From Helianthus annuus (taxonomy: Eukaryota; Streptophyta; Magnoliopsida; Asterales; Asteraceae), in the NCBI RefSeq assembly GCF_002127325.2, contig NC_035447.2:30315249-30379248 (forward strand): a DNA stretch of 64,000 nucleotides, in the 5' to 3' direction. Below the pieces are notes generated by a model. That model worked only from the letters and a program-made list of their open reading frames with translations, ran no database searches and had not been told where the DNA came from. A program made the position numbers and the translations under genes. Below, one piece after another: positions 56,299 to 64,000 of this stretch (positions within the stretch are counted from its first letter, which is position 1; every line of letters starts with the position of its first letter).

Positions 56299-58500
56299 CT
56301 AGTTATGCTCATAAAGGACCAACATATGATACTTCAATTGTTCTAAAACACCACATATCTCATTCAACTCATTGCCACTTGCATCTTGAGCATAAAACAA
56401 ATGCAACTCATTCCTCACTTCAATCCAACTACACCCTCCACTTTTCTTCAACCCTCTTTCCTTCATCAATTTTCTAGTTTTCAAAACTTCCCGCCATTTT
56501 CCCGCCGATGCGTAAACGTTCGACAACAAAACATACCCGCCCGATTTCTGTTCCGCCAGTTCCTGAATCGTTGCGGCCGTTCTTTCCGCTATCTCATCTT
56601 CACCATACGTTTTACACCCGCTCAAAAGAGCAGCCCACGCGTTGACTTCTGGCTCACACGGCATTGACTTGATCAAATCCTCTGCTTCACGCACCCGCCC
56701 TGATCGCGATAACATGTCAACCACACATGTATAGTGTCTCTCGTTCGGTTTTATTTTGTAAACTGTCTCCATTAAGTTGAAGTAGTGAAGACCCTTGTCA
56801 ACAAGCCCGCAATGAGAACACGCAAACAAGATTGCTAAAAGAATGAGCTCGTTTGGTTTTATACACGTCGTTTTCTCCATTTGTTGAAATAATTCGAGGC
56901 TTTCTTCTGCGTAACCGTTTTCGGCTAGTCCTTGAATCATGGCGGTCCACGAAACCTCGTTTTTTTCAGTCATTTTGTTGAAAACGCGTTTAGAGTTCTC
57001 GATGTCGCCGGATTTTGCGTACATATCAACGAGAGAAGTGCCTACAAAAACATTGTGTTGAAACCCGAGCTTGAATGTCTTTCCGTGGATATCTTTCCCC
57101 TTTTGTAGCGACGTTAGGTTTGCACACGCGCATAAAACACTGGATAAGGTGGATATATCTGGTGTTTGCCCCGAAAGTAGCATGTCGTTAAAAACTTCGA
57201 AAACCTTATCATACTGCTCGTTTTCTAAGTAACCTGTTACCATCGAGTTCCACGAGCCTATACTTTTAACGGCTATTTGATCAAATAACTTCTTAGCTTC
57301 TTCGTGTTGCCCGTTTGAGCTATACGCGCTAATCAACGTGTTCCAACATACTACGTTCTTGTTCTGGACCGTGTCAAACACTAGACGCCCATCGTTAGGG
57401 CTTCCACACGAACCGTATAAGTCGATAAGTGAGCTGCTAATGAACACATCATTTGCCAATCCTATTTTCGTGACATGGGCATGAATGGTTTTACCTGGCT
57501 GCAACAACTTAAGGTTTGCTAATGCATTAATCGCACTCGATAGACAAGATGAGTTCGGATTAATCCTGTTTTCGATCATCTGGCGAAAAAGTTCGATAGC
57601 ATCTTTCGAGTAACCTTTTTGGGTGTACCTTGAAATCATAGCACTCCAAGAAACTTCATTTCGTTCAGGCATTTCATCAAACACCTTCCGAGCTTCTCGC
57701 AAATCGCCCATCTCAACGTACATGTCGAGAATCGCGGTCCAAGAAATCACATCTCGTTTACCCATTCGTTTGAAAATCGCGCTAGCCATATCCATTTCAC
57801 CCAACCTCAAACTAAACGTAATCAACGAATTGCAAACCGAAACATCCTCTTCAAAACCGAGCTTAACAACCAAACTTACAACACTCACTCCCAACGCCAA
57901 CTCCTCCATTTCAGTACACGCTCTCACAACCGAAACAAACGTAACATTGTTCGGCCACACCCCATCCCTCAACATCTCCAAAAACAACTCTAACGACTCC
58001 AAACGCATCCCATTCGACAACAACCCGCTAATCGCAGCCGTCCAAGATATCACATTCTGAAACGGGTTTCGCCGAAACAACTCCATCGATTCATCCACCC
58101 TCCCACACTTCAAATACCCAGAAATTAACGCGGTCCAAGACACTTCATTTCGTTGAGGCATTTCATCGAACAACTTGCGTGCTTCATCTACATTGGCCCA
58201 ATTAACATTTGCAGATATCAAACAGTTGTGGACAATCATGTCAAAGGTGTTGTAATCTTTAAGAAGTTGATCAACCTCTGATGATTTTTTAAAATCTAGA
58301 TACATGATTAGTAATTTGACTGCTATGTGTCTGTGAGAAGAAATGCCCAGTTTGTATAAATGGGTATGGATCACTTGGCCTTGTGTTATTAAACGATGAT
58401 TAGTGCAGTGTTTTAGAAGTGAAATGCTTGATTCAGTGAATCCAATGAAGCTTTTTATAGGGCTTTTGATGATCAAAAGACTTTTGTAAATACTCCCCAT
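56299..58500 (-). CDS. PLS-class (E/E+) pentatricopeptide repeat protein
   Basis: An intact, intronless frame of 733 residues, ATG at 58500. After an N-terminal region of about 40 residues that could target an organelle, alternating P, L and S repeats run to about residue 620 (for example MIVHNCLISANVNWANVDEA, EVSWTALISGYLKCGRVDES, DVISWTAILDMYVEMGDLRE, VVCWNTLISAYSSNGQHEEA). E and E+ motifs follow (CVVDMLSRSGRVREAEDLI, GGYVLLSNVYASAGKWREV, GCSWIEVRNELHLFYAQD). No C-terminal DYW deaminase is present. Family members bind single organellar RNAs, usually for C-to-U editing, with a partner supplying the deaminase. Which organelle and site is not readable from the sequence. No stop or frameshift. 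Confidence 0.95.
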   Translation of the reverse strand: MGSIYKSLLIIKSPIKSFIGFTESSISLLKHCTNHRLITQGQVIHTHLYKLGISSHRHIAVKLLIMYLDFKKSSEVDQLLKDYNTFDMIVHNCLISANVNWANVDEARKLFDEMPQRNEVSWTALISGYLKCGRVDESMELFRRNPFQNVISWTAAISGLLSNGMRLESLELFLEMLRDGVWPNNVTFVSVVRACTEMEELALGVSVVSLVVKLGFEEDVSVCNSLITFSLRLGEMDMASAIFKRMGKRDVISWTAILDMYVEMGDLREARKVFDEMPERNEVSWSAMISRYTQKGYSKDAIELFRQMIENRINPNSSCLSSAINALANLKLLQPGKTIHAHVTKIGLANDVFISSSLIDLYGSCGSPNDGRLVFDTVQNKNVVCWNTLISAYSSNGQHEEAKKLFDQIAVKSIGSWNSMVTGYLENEQYDKVFEVFNDMLLSGQTPDISTLSSVLCACANLTSLQKGKDIHGKTFKLGFQHNVFVGTSLVDMYAKSGDIENSKRVFNKMTEKNEVSWTAMIQGLAENGYAEESLELFQQMEKTTCIKPNELILLAILFACSHCGLVDKGLHYFNLMETVYKIKPNERHYTCVVDMLSRSGRVREAEDLIKSMPCEPEVNAWAALLSGCKTYGEDEIAERTAATIQELAEQKSGGYVLLSNVYASAGKWREVLKTRKLMKERGLKKSGGCSWIEVRNELHLFYAQDASGNELNEICGVLEQLKYHMLVLYEHN

Positions 58501-59350
58501 CGTTTCTTTTCTGATATGAAAAACCTAAAAAGATTTAGTGGTTGCGATCTGAATTTTGGCGTCGTCAATTGTGAAAATAGGTTGGGGAGTGAAAAGCTGC
58601 GGATGTAGAAAATCCGCGTAGGGGTAACGTTTCGAAAAAAGAAAAATGAAATCGAAAAACATCATTTTTTTCTAACATTTACACAACATATTCGGAGTGT
58701 CAAGGGGCAACGGGGTTACCCTTGTAACACTATATGTCTGCCCTAGGTGTGAATAACCAAAAGCATTAGATTTTGTGTGGTAGTTGACAAATCTAAGGTT
58801 ATCTTTGATTTTCATTAGTCGCAAAATACAATCTACACATACCCATGCTTCTACCCTTCACACGATTATACCACTTATACAACACCCTTTGAGGGCGGTG
58901 TTTGACACCCCTTTAGGTGATATTTGTTTGACATCATTTTAAGTTCATGTTGTGTTCAGATTTCTGTAATTTTTATTGTTACGTTGAATAGGACCCTGTT
59001 AATCCATGAGCATAAGAGTGGAGGGTATCGTTCAATCACTTAGGATGTATGGTGTGGGACTCGGCAACACGCGGCAAACAAGTTTGCCGATCGGCAAACA
59101 CCGGCGCCGATCTTTTGGCGAGGCGGCAAAGCAAAGGAATCGGGGACAGGTTACCGAGTCGGGAAAGAAGGAAATTTGGAAGGTGGGCCATGTATTAACG
59201 GTAATATTACCGTTCAAATAAAAAAAATTAATTTTTCTTTAAAAAATTATACTATAAATATCAAACCAAACTATAACCAAATACCCTCAAATACATACCC
59301 AACCAAACCAAAAAATACCACTAATTCTTCCCAAACATTTACAAAATAAA
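58501..59350. other. Region between PPR and transposase ORFs
   Basis: Divergent promoter region. The transposase side has a TATA-like ACTATAAATATC near 59248. An 18-bp inverted repeat CGGCAAACAAGTTTGCCG lies at 59072-59089, with GGCAAACACCGG next to it. No separate gene is supported; the frame at 59006-59221 is in GC-biased repeat sequence. Confidence 0.5.
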
Positions 59351-60613
59351 ATGGCGGATGAACTCCCGTTATGGTTCCCCCCCATGAGTAGCGACGATTC
59401 ATCCGATAGTAGCATTCTTTTTTTTCAAAATCTCATCGAAGAAGCCGAACTTCAAGACACGGGCACATCTAACCGAAGGAGATATATTGAACGTCAACGT
59501 GAGGAGGGGCATGAGACACTCATGGCGGATTATTTTGTCGAAGACCCGAAGTACAACGAAGATATCTTTCGGCATAGGTTCCGTATGTCGAAACGTTTGT
59601 TTCTAAAAATTGTGGCCGATGTGGAAGAGAACGACCCGTGGTTTGTAGAGGCCCCCGATGCGCGAGGTAAGAAGGGCTTTACGCCATTGCAAAAGGTGAC
59701 ATCGGCTATTAAACAGCTCGCAACTGGTAACACTCCAGACGAGAACGACGAGTACTTGCATATGGTCGAAAGAACTTCCCGCGAGTGCCTAGAATATTTT
59801 TGTGACACGGTTTGCAAAATATACGGTCCAGAGTTCTTACGTAGACCGACAAGCCACGACATGACACTTTTATACCAAGCTCATGAGGAAAAACATCACC
59901 TTCCAGGTATGTTCGGTAGCCTTGATTGCACCCATTTCGTTTGGCGTTTTTGTCCGATAGAGTATCGAGGCCAATATATGCGAGGAGATCATCAATACCC
60001 GACGGTTATGCTCGAAGCGGTTGCTTCTCAAGACTTATGGTTTTGGCATGCTTTTGCCGGTTCACCGGGTTCTCAAAACGATATCAATGTTCTACAACAA
60101 TCTCCGTTATTTTTAACGGAACGAAATGGAACCGCGCCAAAATGTCCATTTTACGTTAACAACCATTTATACAAACGTGGTTATTTGCTCGTGGATGGAA
60201 TCTACCCTTCGTGGTCCGTGTTTGTGAAGTCGATCCCTTACCCTCACGAAATAGACCAAAAGAAATTCAAGAGGCAACATGAGGCGGCAAGAAAGGACGT
60301 CGAACGGGCTTTTGGTGTTTTGAAGGCGAAATGGGGTGTATTGAGTCGACCGATGCGAGCAAGATCCGTTAAAAAAATTAGGAGTGTCGTGTACACGTGT
60401 ATTATTTTACACAACATGATTTTGAAAGATGAAGGAAAGGCGATAGCACCGGTGCACATTCGGGATCCTCCGGTCGAGCCCGCTCTAGACGATACGGTGT
60501 TGGGCGAGTTGATGGATGAAGACACGCATTGGAGACTCAAACACGATCTCATATCATCTCGCAAGTCAAGATTTACCCCACCTTTTGGTCGATTCCGACG
60601 AAGACTAGTTTAA
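59351..60613 (+). CDS. PIF/Harbinger-type transposase (DDE_Tnp_4, HARBI1/ALP1-like)
   Basis: An intact single-exon frame of 420 residues. An acidic N-terminus is followed by a predicted helical region (FRHRFRMSKRLFLKIV) and the nuclease core. The DDE triad is visible as Asp in GSLDCTHFVW (about 190), Asp in SQNDINVLQ (about 244) and Glu in DVERAFGVLKAKW (about 317), with MLEAVASQDLWFWHAFAG and YLLVDGIYPSW between. Autonomous PIF/Harbinger elements also carry a MYB-like ORF; none is seen here. I could not match terminal inverted repeats with a TTA/TAA target duplication around it, although GAGTTTAACCACTCCTTACACCC ahead of TTA (ending near 60914) looks like one terminus. It is either an intact transposon ORF with an undetected left end or a host-type gene. 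Confidence 0.88.
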   Translation: MADELPLWFPPMSSDDSSDSSILFFQNLIEEAELQDTGTSNRRRYIERQREEGHETLMADYFVEDPKYNEDIFRHRFRMSKRLFLKIVADVEENDPWFVEAPDARGKKGFTPLQKVTSAIKQLATGNTPDENDEYLHMVERTSRECLEYFCDTVCKIYGPEFLRRPTSHDMTLLYQAHEEKHHLPGMFGSLDCTHFVWRFCPIEYRGQYMRGDHQYPTVMLEAVASQDLWFWHAFAGSPGSQNDINVLQQSPLFLTERNGTAPKCPFYVNNHLYKRGYLLVDGIYPSWSVFVKSIPYPHEIDQKKFKRQHEAARKDVERAFGVLKAKWGVLSRPMRARSVKKIRSVVYTCIILHNMILKDEGKAIAPVHIRDPPVEPALDDTVLGELMDEDTHWRLKHDLISSRKSRFTPPFGRFRRRLV

Positions 60614-61337
60614 ATTGTTTCAAGTTAATATAATTTTATTGTTTTTTAATTTAGTGTAACTTTGATGTTTTTAATTTAATTTATGAAAGTTTATTGTTTT
60701 TTAATTTAATGTATCTATTCTACATTTATTAATATTAAATAAAATAGTGCACAAAAAAAATAATAAAAGTTTACCACTTCAGCAAGTGTTTAAACCATTG
60801 CCAACACTTTTCAGCAAAGTTTAAACATTTTTGTCTGATTGACATGGCGCGCTCTGATTGGTCGGTTTTTTAGTTTACCACTCCAAAGAGTTTAACCACT
60901 CCTTACACCCTTAGGGTGTTTGAGTTATTCTCTAGCAAATAATATCATGTCATGTCAAGTCCCTGTTCCACTCCTCATTTTGCACTCAATTGTTGGCAAT
61001 GGTTCAAACACCTAGAGAGTGGTAAATTTTTTTTTTAAAATGTGATTGGTTAAAAGGGGTTGAGACCCACTATTAAACCCCCCTCTCTCCTCCTTCCCTT
61101 CTCTTTCCGCATCGGTGAGTCGTCACTGAAATCACCACTCCCCACTCACCGATTTGTAGCCGGCAATCGTTCCCCGTACGGCAAATTTGGTCCCCACCAT
61201 GATACCGTGTACCCTGATATACAACACCGTTAACTTAAACTATGTCATTACATGAAAACTAAATGTAAAATAAATAAATATATATTTTTACAATAAATCA
61301 ATTGTTCGTATATTCAATAATAGATCATCTTATCTTA
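60614..61337. other. Spacer after the transposase ORF
   Basis: AT-rich 3' flank, then repeated TTTACCACT phrases (near 60772, 60875 and, inverted, 61020), suggesting remnants of Harbinger-type ends or MITEs. 61060-61200 is C-rich (CCCCCCTCTCTCCTCC). No gene seen. Confidence 0.45.
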
Positions 61338-61760
61338 TCTTACTATATAATAAAAGAAATCAATGAAAGGACACTTGTCATTATTCTAGACCATCGTTAA
61401 TTATAGCTAATTATTATTTAATTCAAATTATTAAATATTAAATAAATTAATATAAATCTTACCAACTCTAAATTATTACCATAAACTTAATTTCAAATTG
61501 TAAGGTCTTATCCAAACTAAAAAAGATTGTTTCACTTAATAGTAGATAAACATGCATATTATTTATTGTTAATGTTATTATTGTTAACTATGAGAAATTA
61601 AATTAAACAACTTATTAATCAAACCAAAAATTTAAAATAATGTTAACCTAATTTAAAAAATAATAAAAAAAATCCATTTTGATTTAGAAAGATTTTTTTT
61701 TAACAATAGATAAACCCGTGTAGTACACCAGGTTTTTAAAAATATTACATTTTTTTATTA
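61338..61760 (+). mobile_element. Short Helitron, 5' end and degenerate 3' hairpin
   Basis: It starts TCTTACTATATAATAAAAG after an A, a plant Helitron 5' signature. A hairpin-like CCCGTGTAGTACACCAGG lies at about 61712-61730. A clean CTAG end is missing. Non-coding. Confidence 0.6.
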
Positions 61761-62328
61761 TCTATACTATATAATAAAAGAAACCATTTTTGGGACACTT
61801 GTCATCATATTACGCCATGTTTTATAGATAAATATTATTTTACTTTAATCTTTTCTAATTAATTTTATATAATCCCCCTACTAAATATTATTTAGTTTAA
61901 TTTCTTATGGATAAATATTATTTAGTTTAATCTCCTTCTCATTTATAATATTATTTATTTAACTAATAGAGTAAATTACGATTTTGGCCCCTGTGGTTAT
62001 ATCACTTTTACTCTTTTAGCCCAAAAAGAATTTTTAACATCTGAACCCCCAACGTTTTTTTTTCTAATCTTTTTGGCCCCTAACATCTTTTTTCTAACCC
62101 TTTTGGCCCCTAACATTTAATGGGGGCTCAGATGTTAAAAAAATCTTTTTTGGGATAAAATGGTAAAAGTGATATAACCACATGGGCCAAAATCGTAATT
62201 TACTCGAACTAATATTATTTATCATTTATACATTTACGAAGTTTTAAATAATGGGTCAAATTTATTGAGACTTCGTTAACAAATTTTGCTACAACAAAAT
62301 AATCTATTTATATCAATCTAAATTTTTA
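61761..62328 (+). mobile_element. Second Helitron 5' end, containing a foldback MITE
   Basis: It starts TCTATACTATATAATAAAAG after an A. The foldback element at 61969-62205 is inserted in it, and it runs into the next Helitron start at 62329. The 3' end is not clear, so this is probably a truncated copy. Confidence 0.6.
61969..62205. mobile_element. Foldback MITE (Mutator-like)
   Basis: 237 bp that is almost entirely an inverted repeat: GAGTAAATTACGATTTTGGC at the left and its complement at the right end. Arms are about 90 bp, including GTGGTTATATCACTTTTAC. Flanks TAACTAATA (61960-61968) and GAACTAATA (62206-62214) match at eight of nine bases, the size expected for Mutator-type target duplications. 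Confidence 0.88.
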
Positions 62329-62980
62329 TCTATACTATACTATATAATAAAACATTAATGTGTGACATATGTCGTTCATTGTAGGTATTTATTTTATGAT
62401 TTTCTCGCCTCACTTCCAAACTTATCTTATATTAACTAAATAAATAAATGAATGATGAGCTAATATTAAATTTTATCCTACTTTAAATTTTGAATACCAT
62501 TCGTCTATTTTTCTAACAACCGAAATTGTAAATTATTAATTTAAAACATTTTAAATAAAACAAATTATTTATCACGAAAACCAAACTTTGTATTAATATA
62601 TTAAATATTTTTATTTTCACTATACAAAATTACATTTACTAACTTTTTTATTATTTGGTATATAAAATTACATTTATTTAACTCGTATAATAAAGGAGGT
62701 TTTTTAAAGATGTATTATTTTATTATTTGGTAAACAATATTACATTTATTCAACACGTGTAATACATGTGGTTTTAAAGATATGATTTTTTTTATTTGTT
62801 ATATAAAATTACATTAAATCAATCCGTACAATATGGTTCTTATATATATAACTTTTTATTATTTAATATATAAAATTATATTTATTCAATCCGTGCAATA
62901 AAGAAAGTTTTTAAAGATATAATGTTATATTATTTAGTATATAAATTTATTTACTCAATCCGTGTAAGGTTATAACCTAG
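62329..62980 (+). mobile_element. Complete short Helitron with multiplied 3' hairpins
   Basis: It runs from TCTATACTATACTATATAAT (preceded by A 62328) to ACCTAG (followed by T 62981), 652 bp, fitting insertion between A and T. The right half contains about five imperfect units of 60-70 bp, each with TATAAAATTACATTTATT followed by CAATCCGTGNAAT or CACGTGTAATACATGTG and a TTTTTAAAGATAT phrase. Non-coding and non-autonomous. Confidence 0.85.
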
Positions 62981-63525
62981 TTATGTTATATAAAACCTAT
63001 GCTAACATGTAAAAACCTTTTTTTATAGCTTTCAGGATTCGAATGCAAGACGTCTTATAATAGTTTTTGCCAACTTAAAATTCATTTAATAGTTCTTCGT
63101 TATTTTGTTCTCATGTAAATACTAAATAGTATTTATATTTTATGTGCTTAAATATTTTTCGAAATTAGTTATGATATTATCCGGTTCAGTTGTTCATTCT
63201 AGTGAAACCGATCCGATAATTGAAGCATCCATAACCACACAAAACTACACGTCGTCACCCATTTTTCACTTGCCACGTGGAGTATCATTCTTCATGAATA
63301 TCTAATCCACAAAGACCTGCTGCATTTGTAGTTTTGTAATAATACGAACGCTTTATCAGTTATGCAATTGAAAATGGCCGTTAAAAACAAAAAATTGAAA
63401 ATGACCAAATAAAATCCACGTCAGCAAGAAAAAAGTGCATTACAAAATATCTAAAACAAAATATCTTAAGGAGGTTGAATATTCATAAAACCATATATTT
63501 ATTTCCTACCAAAAATAACAGAGAA
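62981..63525. other. Promoter region of the J-domain gene
   Basis: About 540 bp upstream of the ATG at 63526. A CCACGTGGAG E-box/G-box-like site lies near 63274-63283 and a TATA-like CCATATATTTATT near 63491. No other features were recognised. Confidence 0.45.
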
Positions 63526-63869
63526 ATGGCATCATCATTTGCAGTTTTCCGGCTGCCGGAAGTGTTTAACCACCGTGCCAGAATTGATAATCTATCAAGG
63601 TACGGTTATAACAACTTAATTTGTTCACTAATATCATATCATATCATGTGTCATGTATATATATATAATTACTTGATAGCACTTTGCTAATTGGTAGACC
63701 GACATCAAAATCTATTGCTGCCACGTGTTGTATGCGAAATCCTGATCAGAAAGGGGGCCGAAACTATTACGATCTGCTTGGGGTTACTGTCAACTCCAAT
63801 CCTCAAGAAATAAAAGAATCTTATCGAAGGCTACAAAAGAAGTACCACCCAGATATCATGGGCCAAGAG
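63526..63869 (+). CDS. J-domain (DnaJ-type) protein, first two exons, cut by window end
   Basis: Exon 1 is 63526-63599 (MASSFAVFRLPEVFNHRARI, donor AAG/GTACGG) and exon 2 is 63698-63869 (acceptor TTGGTAG, donor GAG/GTCC). The spliced frame gives 82 residues ending in phase 0. Residues 1-50 are Ser/Arg-bearing and low in acid, like a plastid transit peptide. The J-domain opens NYYDLLGVTVNSNPQEIKES and has the HPD tripeptide in KKYHPDIMGQE, which stimulates Hsp70 ATPase. The sequence recalls plastid J proteins that combine a J-domain with a 4Fe-4S ferredoxin domain (DJC76/77/82 group), but that part is outside the window, so the subgroup is a guess. The remaining exons lie beyond 64000. Confidence 0.85.
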
Positions 63870-64000
63870 GTCCAAATCTTTCTCTTTGCATCAATATAAA
63901 CTGGACCGGTTGGAGGAGTACTTGAGTAACCGGTTCATATCAATGTGTTAAAGTGGATTAGATCGGGTTGTGTTGGGTTGAGTTGACTTAAAATATTTTT
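63870..64000 (+). other. Start of intron 2 of the J-domain gene
   Basis: After the GTCCAAATC donor the frame hits a stop within about 30 bases, so this is read as intron to the window end. GGTTGTGTTGGGTTGAGTTG at 63966-63985 is simple-sequence-like. Confidence 0.5.

Noticed and set aside
59006..59221. 71-residue frame as the second (MYB-like) Harbinger ORF
   Set aside because: No helix-turn-helix pattern, and it is too short; it lies in GC-biased palindromic sequence.

Overview
The window is nuclear DNA of a flowering plant. It has a low gene density, long AT-rich spacers, spliced genes with GT-AG introns, nested LTR retrotransposons primed by plant initiator tRNA-Met or tRNA-Asp, Helitrons and hAT/Mutator-type MITEs. 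The LTR styles (Tekay-like TGTRACACCC ends, an Athila-type LTR with CACGGGGSCGTG modules) suggest an Asteraceae genome. That is an inference from pattern memory and was not tested. I see no tRNA, rRNA, CRISPR or organellar sequence.

Layout. 1-2745 is the LTR of a minus-strand element that runs off the left edge. 2746-22579 is a plus-strand Ty3/gypsy chromovirus: partial 5' LTR, initiator tRNA-Met primer site, leader, decayed gag-pol at 14679-19301, 3' LTR. Its leader is split by a complete minus-strand gypsy element (4788-13773, TSD GTTAT) that carries two extra sense ORFs upstream of gag. 22580-26212 is a non-coding internal region plus a 524-bp LTR of a minus-strand tRNA-Met-primed element, with several kinds of short repeat. 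26473-37212 is Helitron-like and degenerate-repeat DNA that received a very young, non-autonomous Athila-like gag-protease element (26750-35244, TSD GTGTG). 38114-45794 is an Athila-type solo LTR (TSD ATTGT) split by a nearly intact Ty1/copia element (39072-45045, TSD CTTGC).

The gene-bearing part starts near 48.1 kb. It holds a complete serine hydroxymethyltransferase gene of the plastid SHM3 type (CDS 49280-53789, 11 coding exons, introns loaded with hAT-like MITEs), an intact intronless PLS-class PPR gene (56299-58500, minus), an intact PIF/Harbinger-type transposase ORF (59351-60613), a cluster of short Helitrons and a foldback MITE (61338-62980), and the first two exons of a J-domain gene that runs off the right edge (63526-63869 onward).

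The host genes are unrelated to each other: plastid or mitochondrial one-carbon metabolism, organelle RNA processing and a co-chaperone. The rest is a record of transposition, in which most boundaries can be fixed by LTR ends, primer sites, polypurine tracts and target-site duplications. The best candidate for something poorly described is the pair of accessory ORFs between primer site and gag in the 4788-13773 element. I did not find a convincing new multi-gene system.
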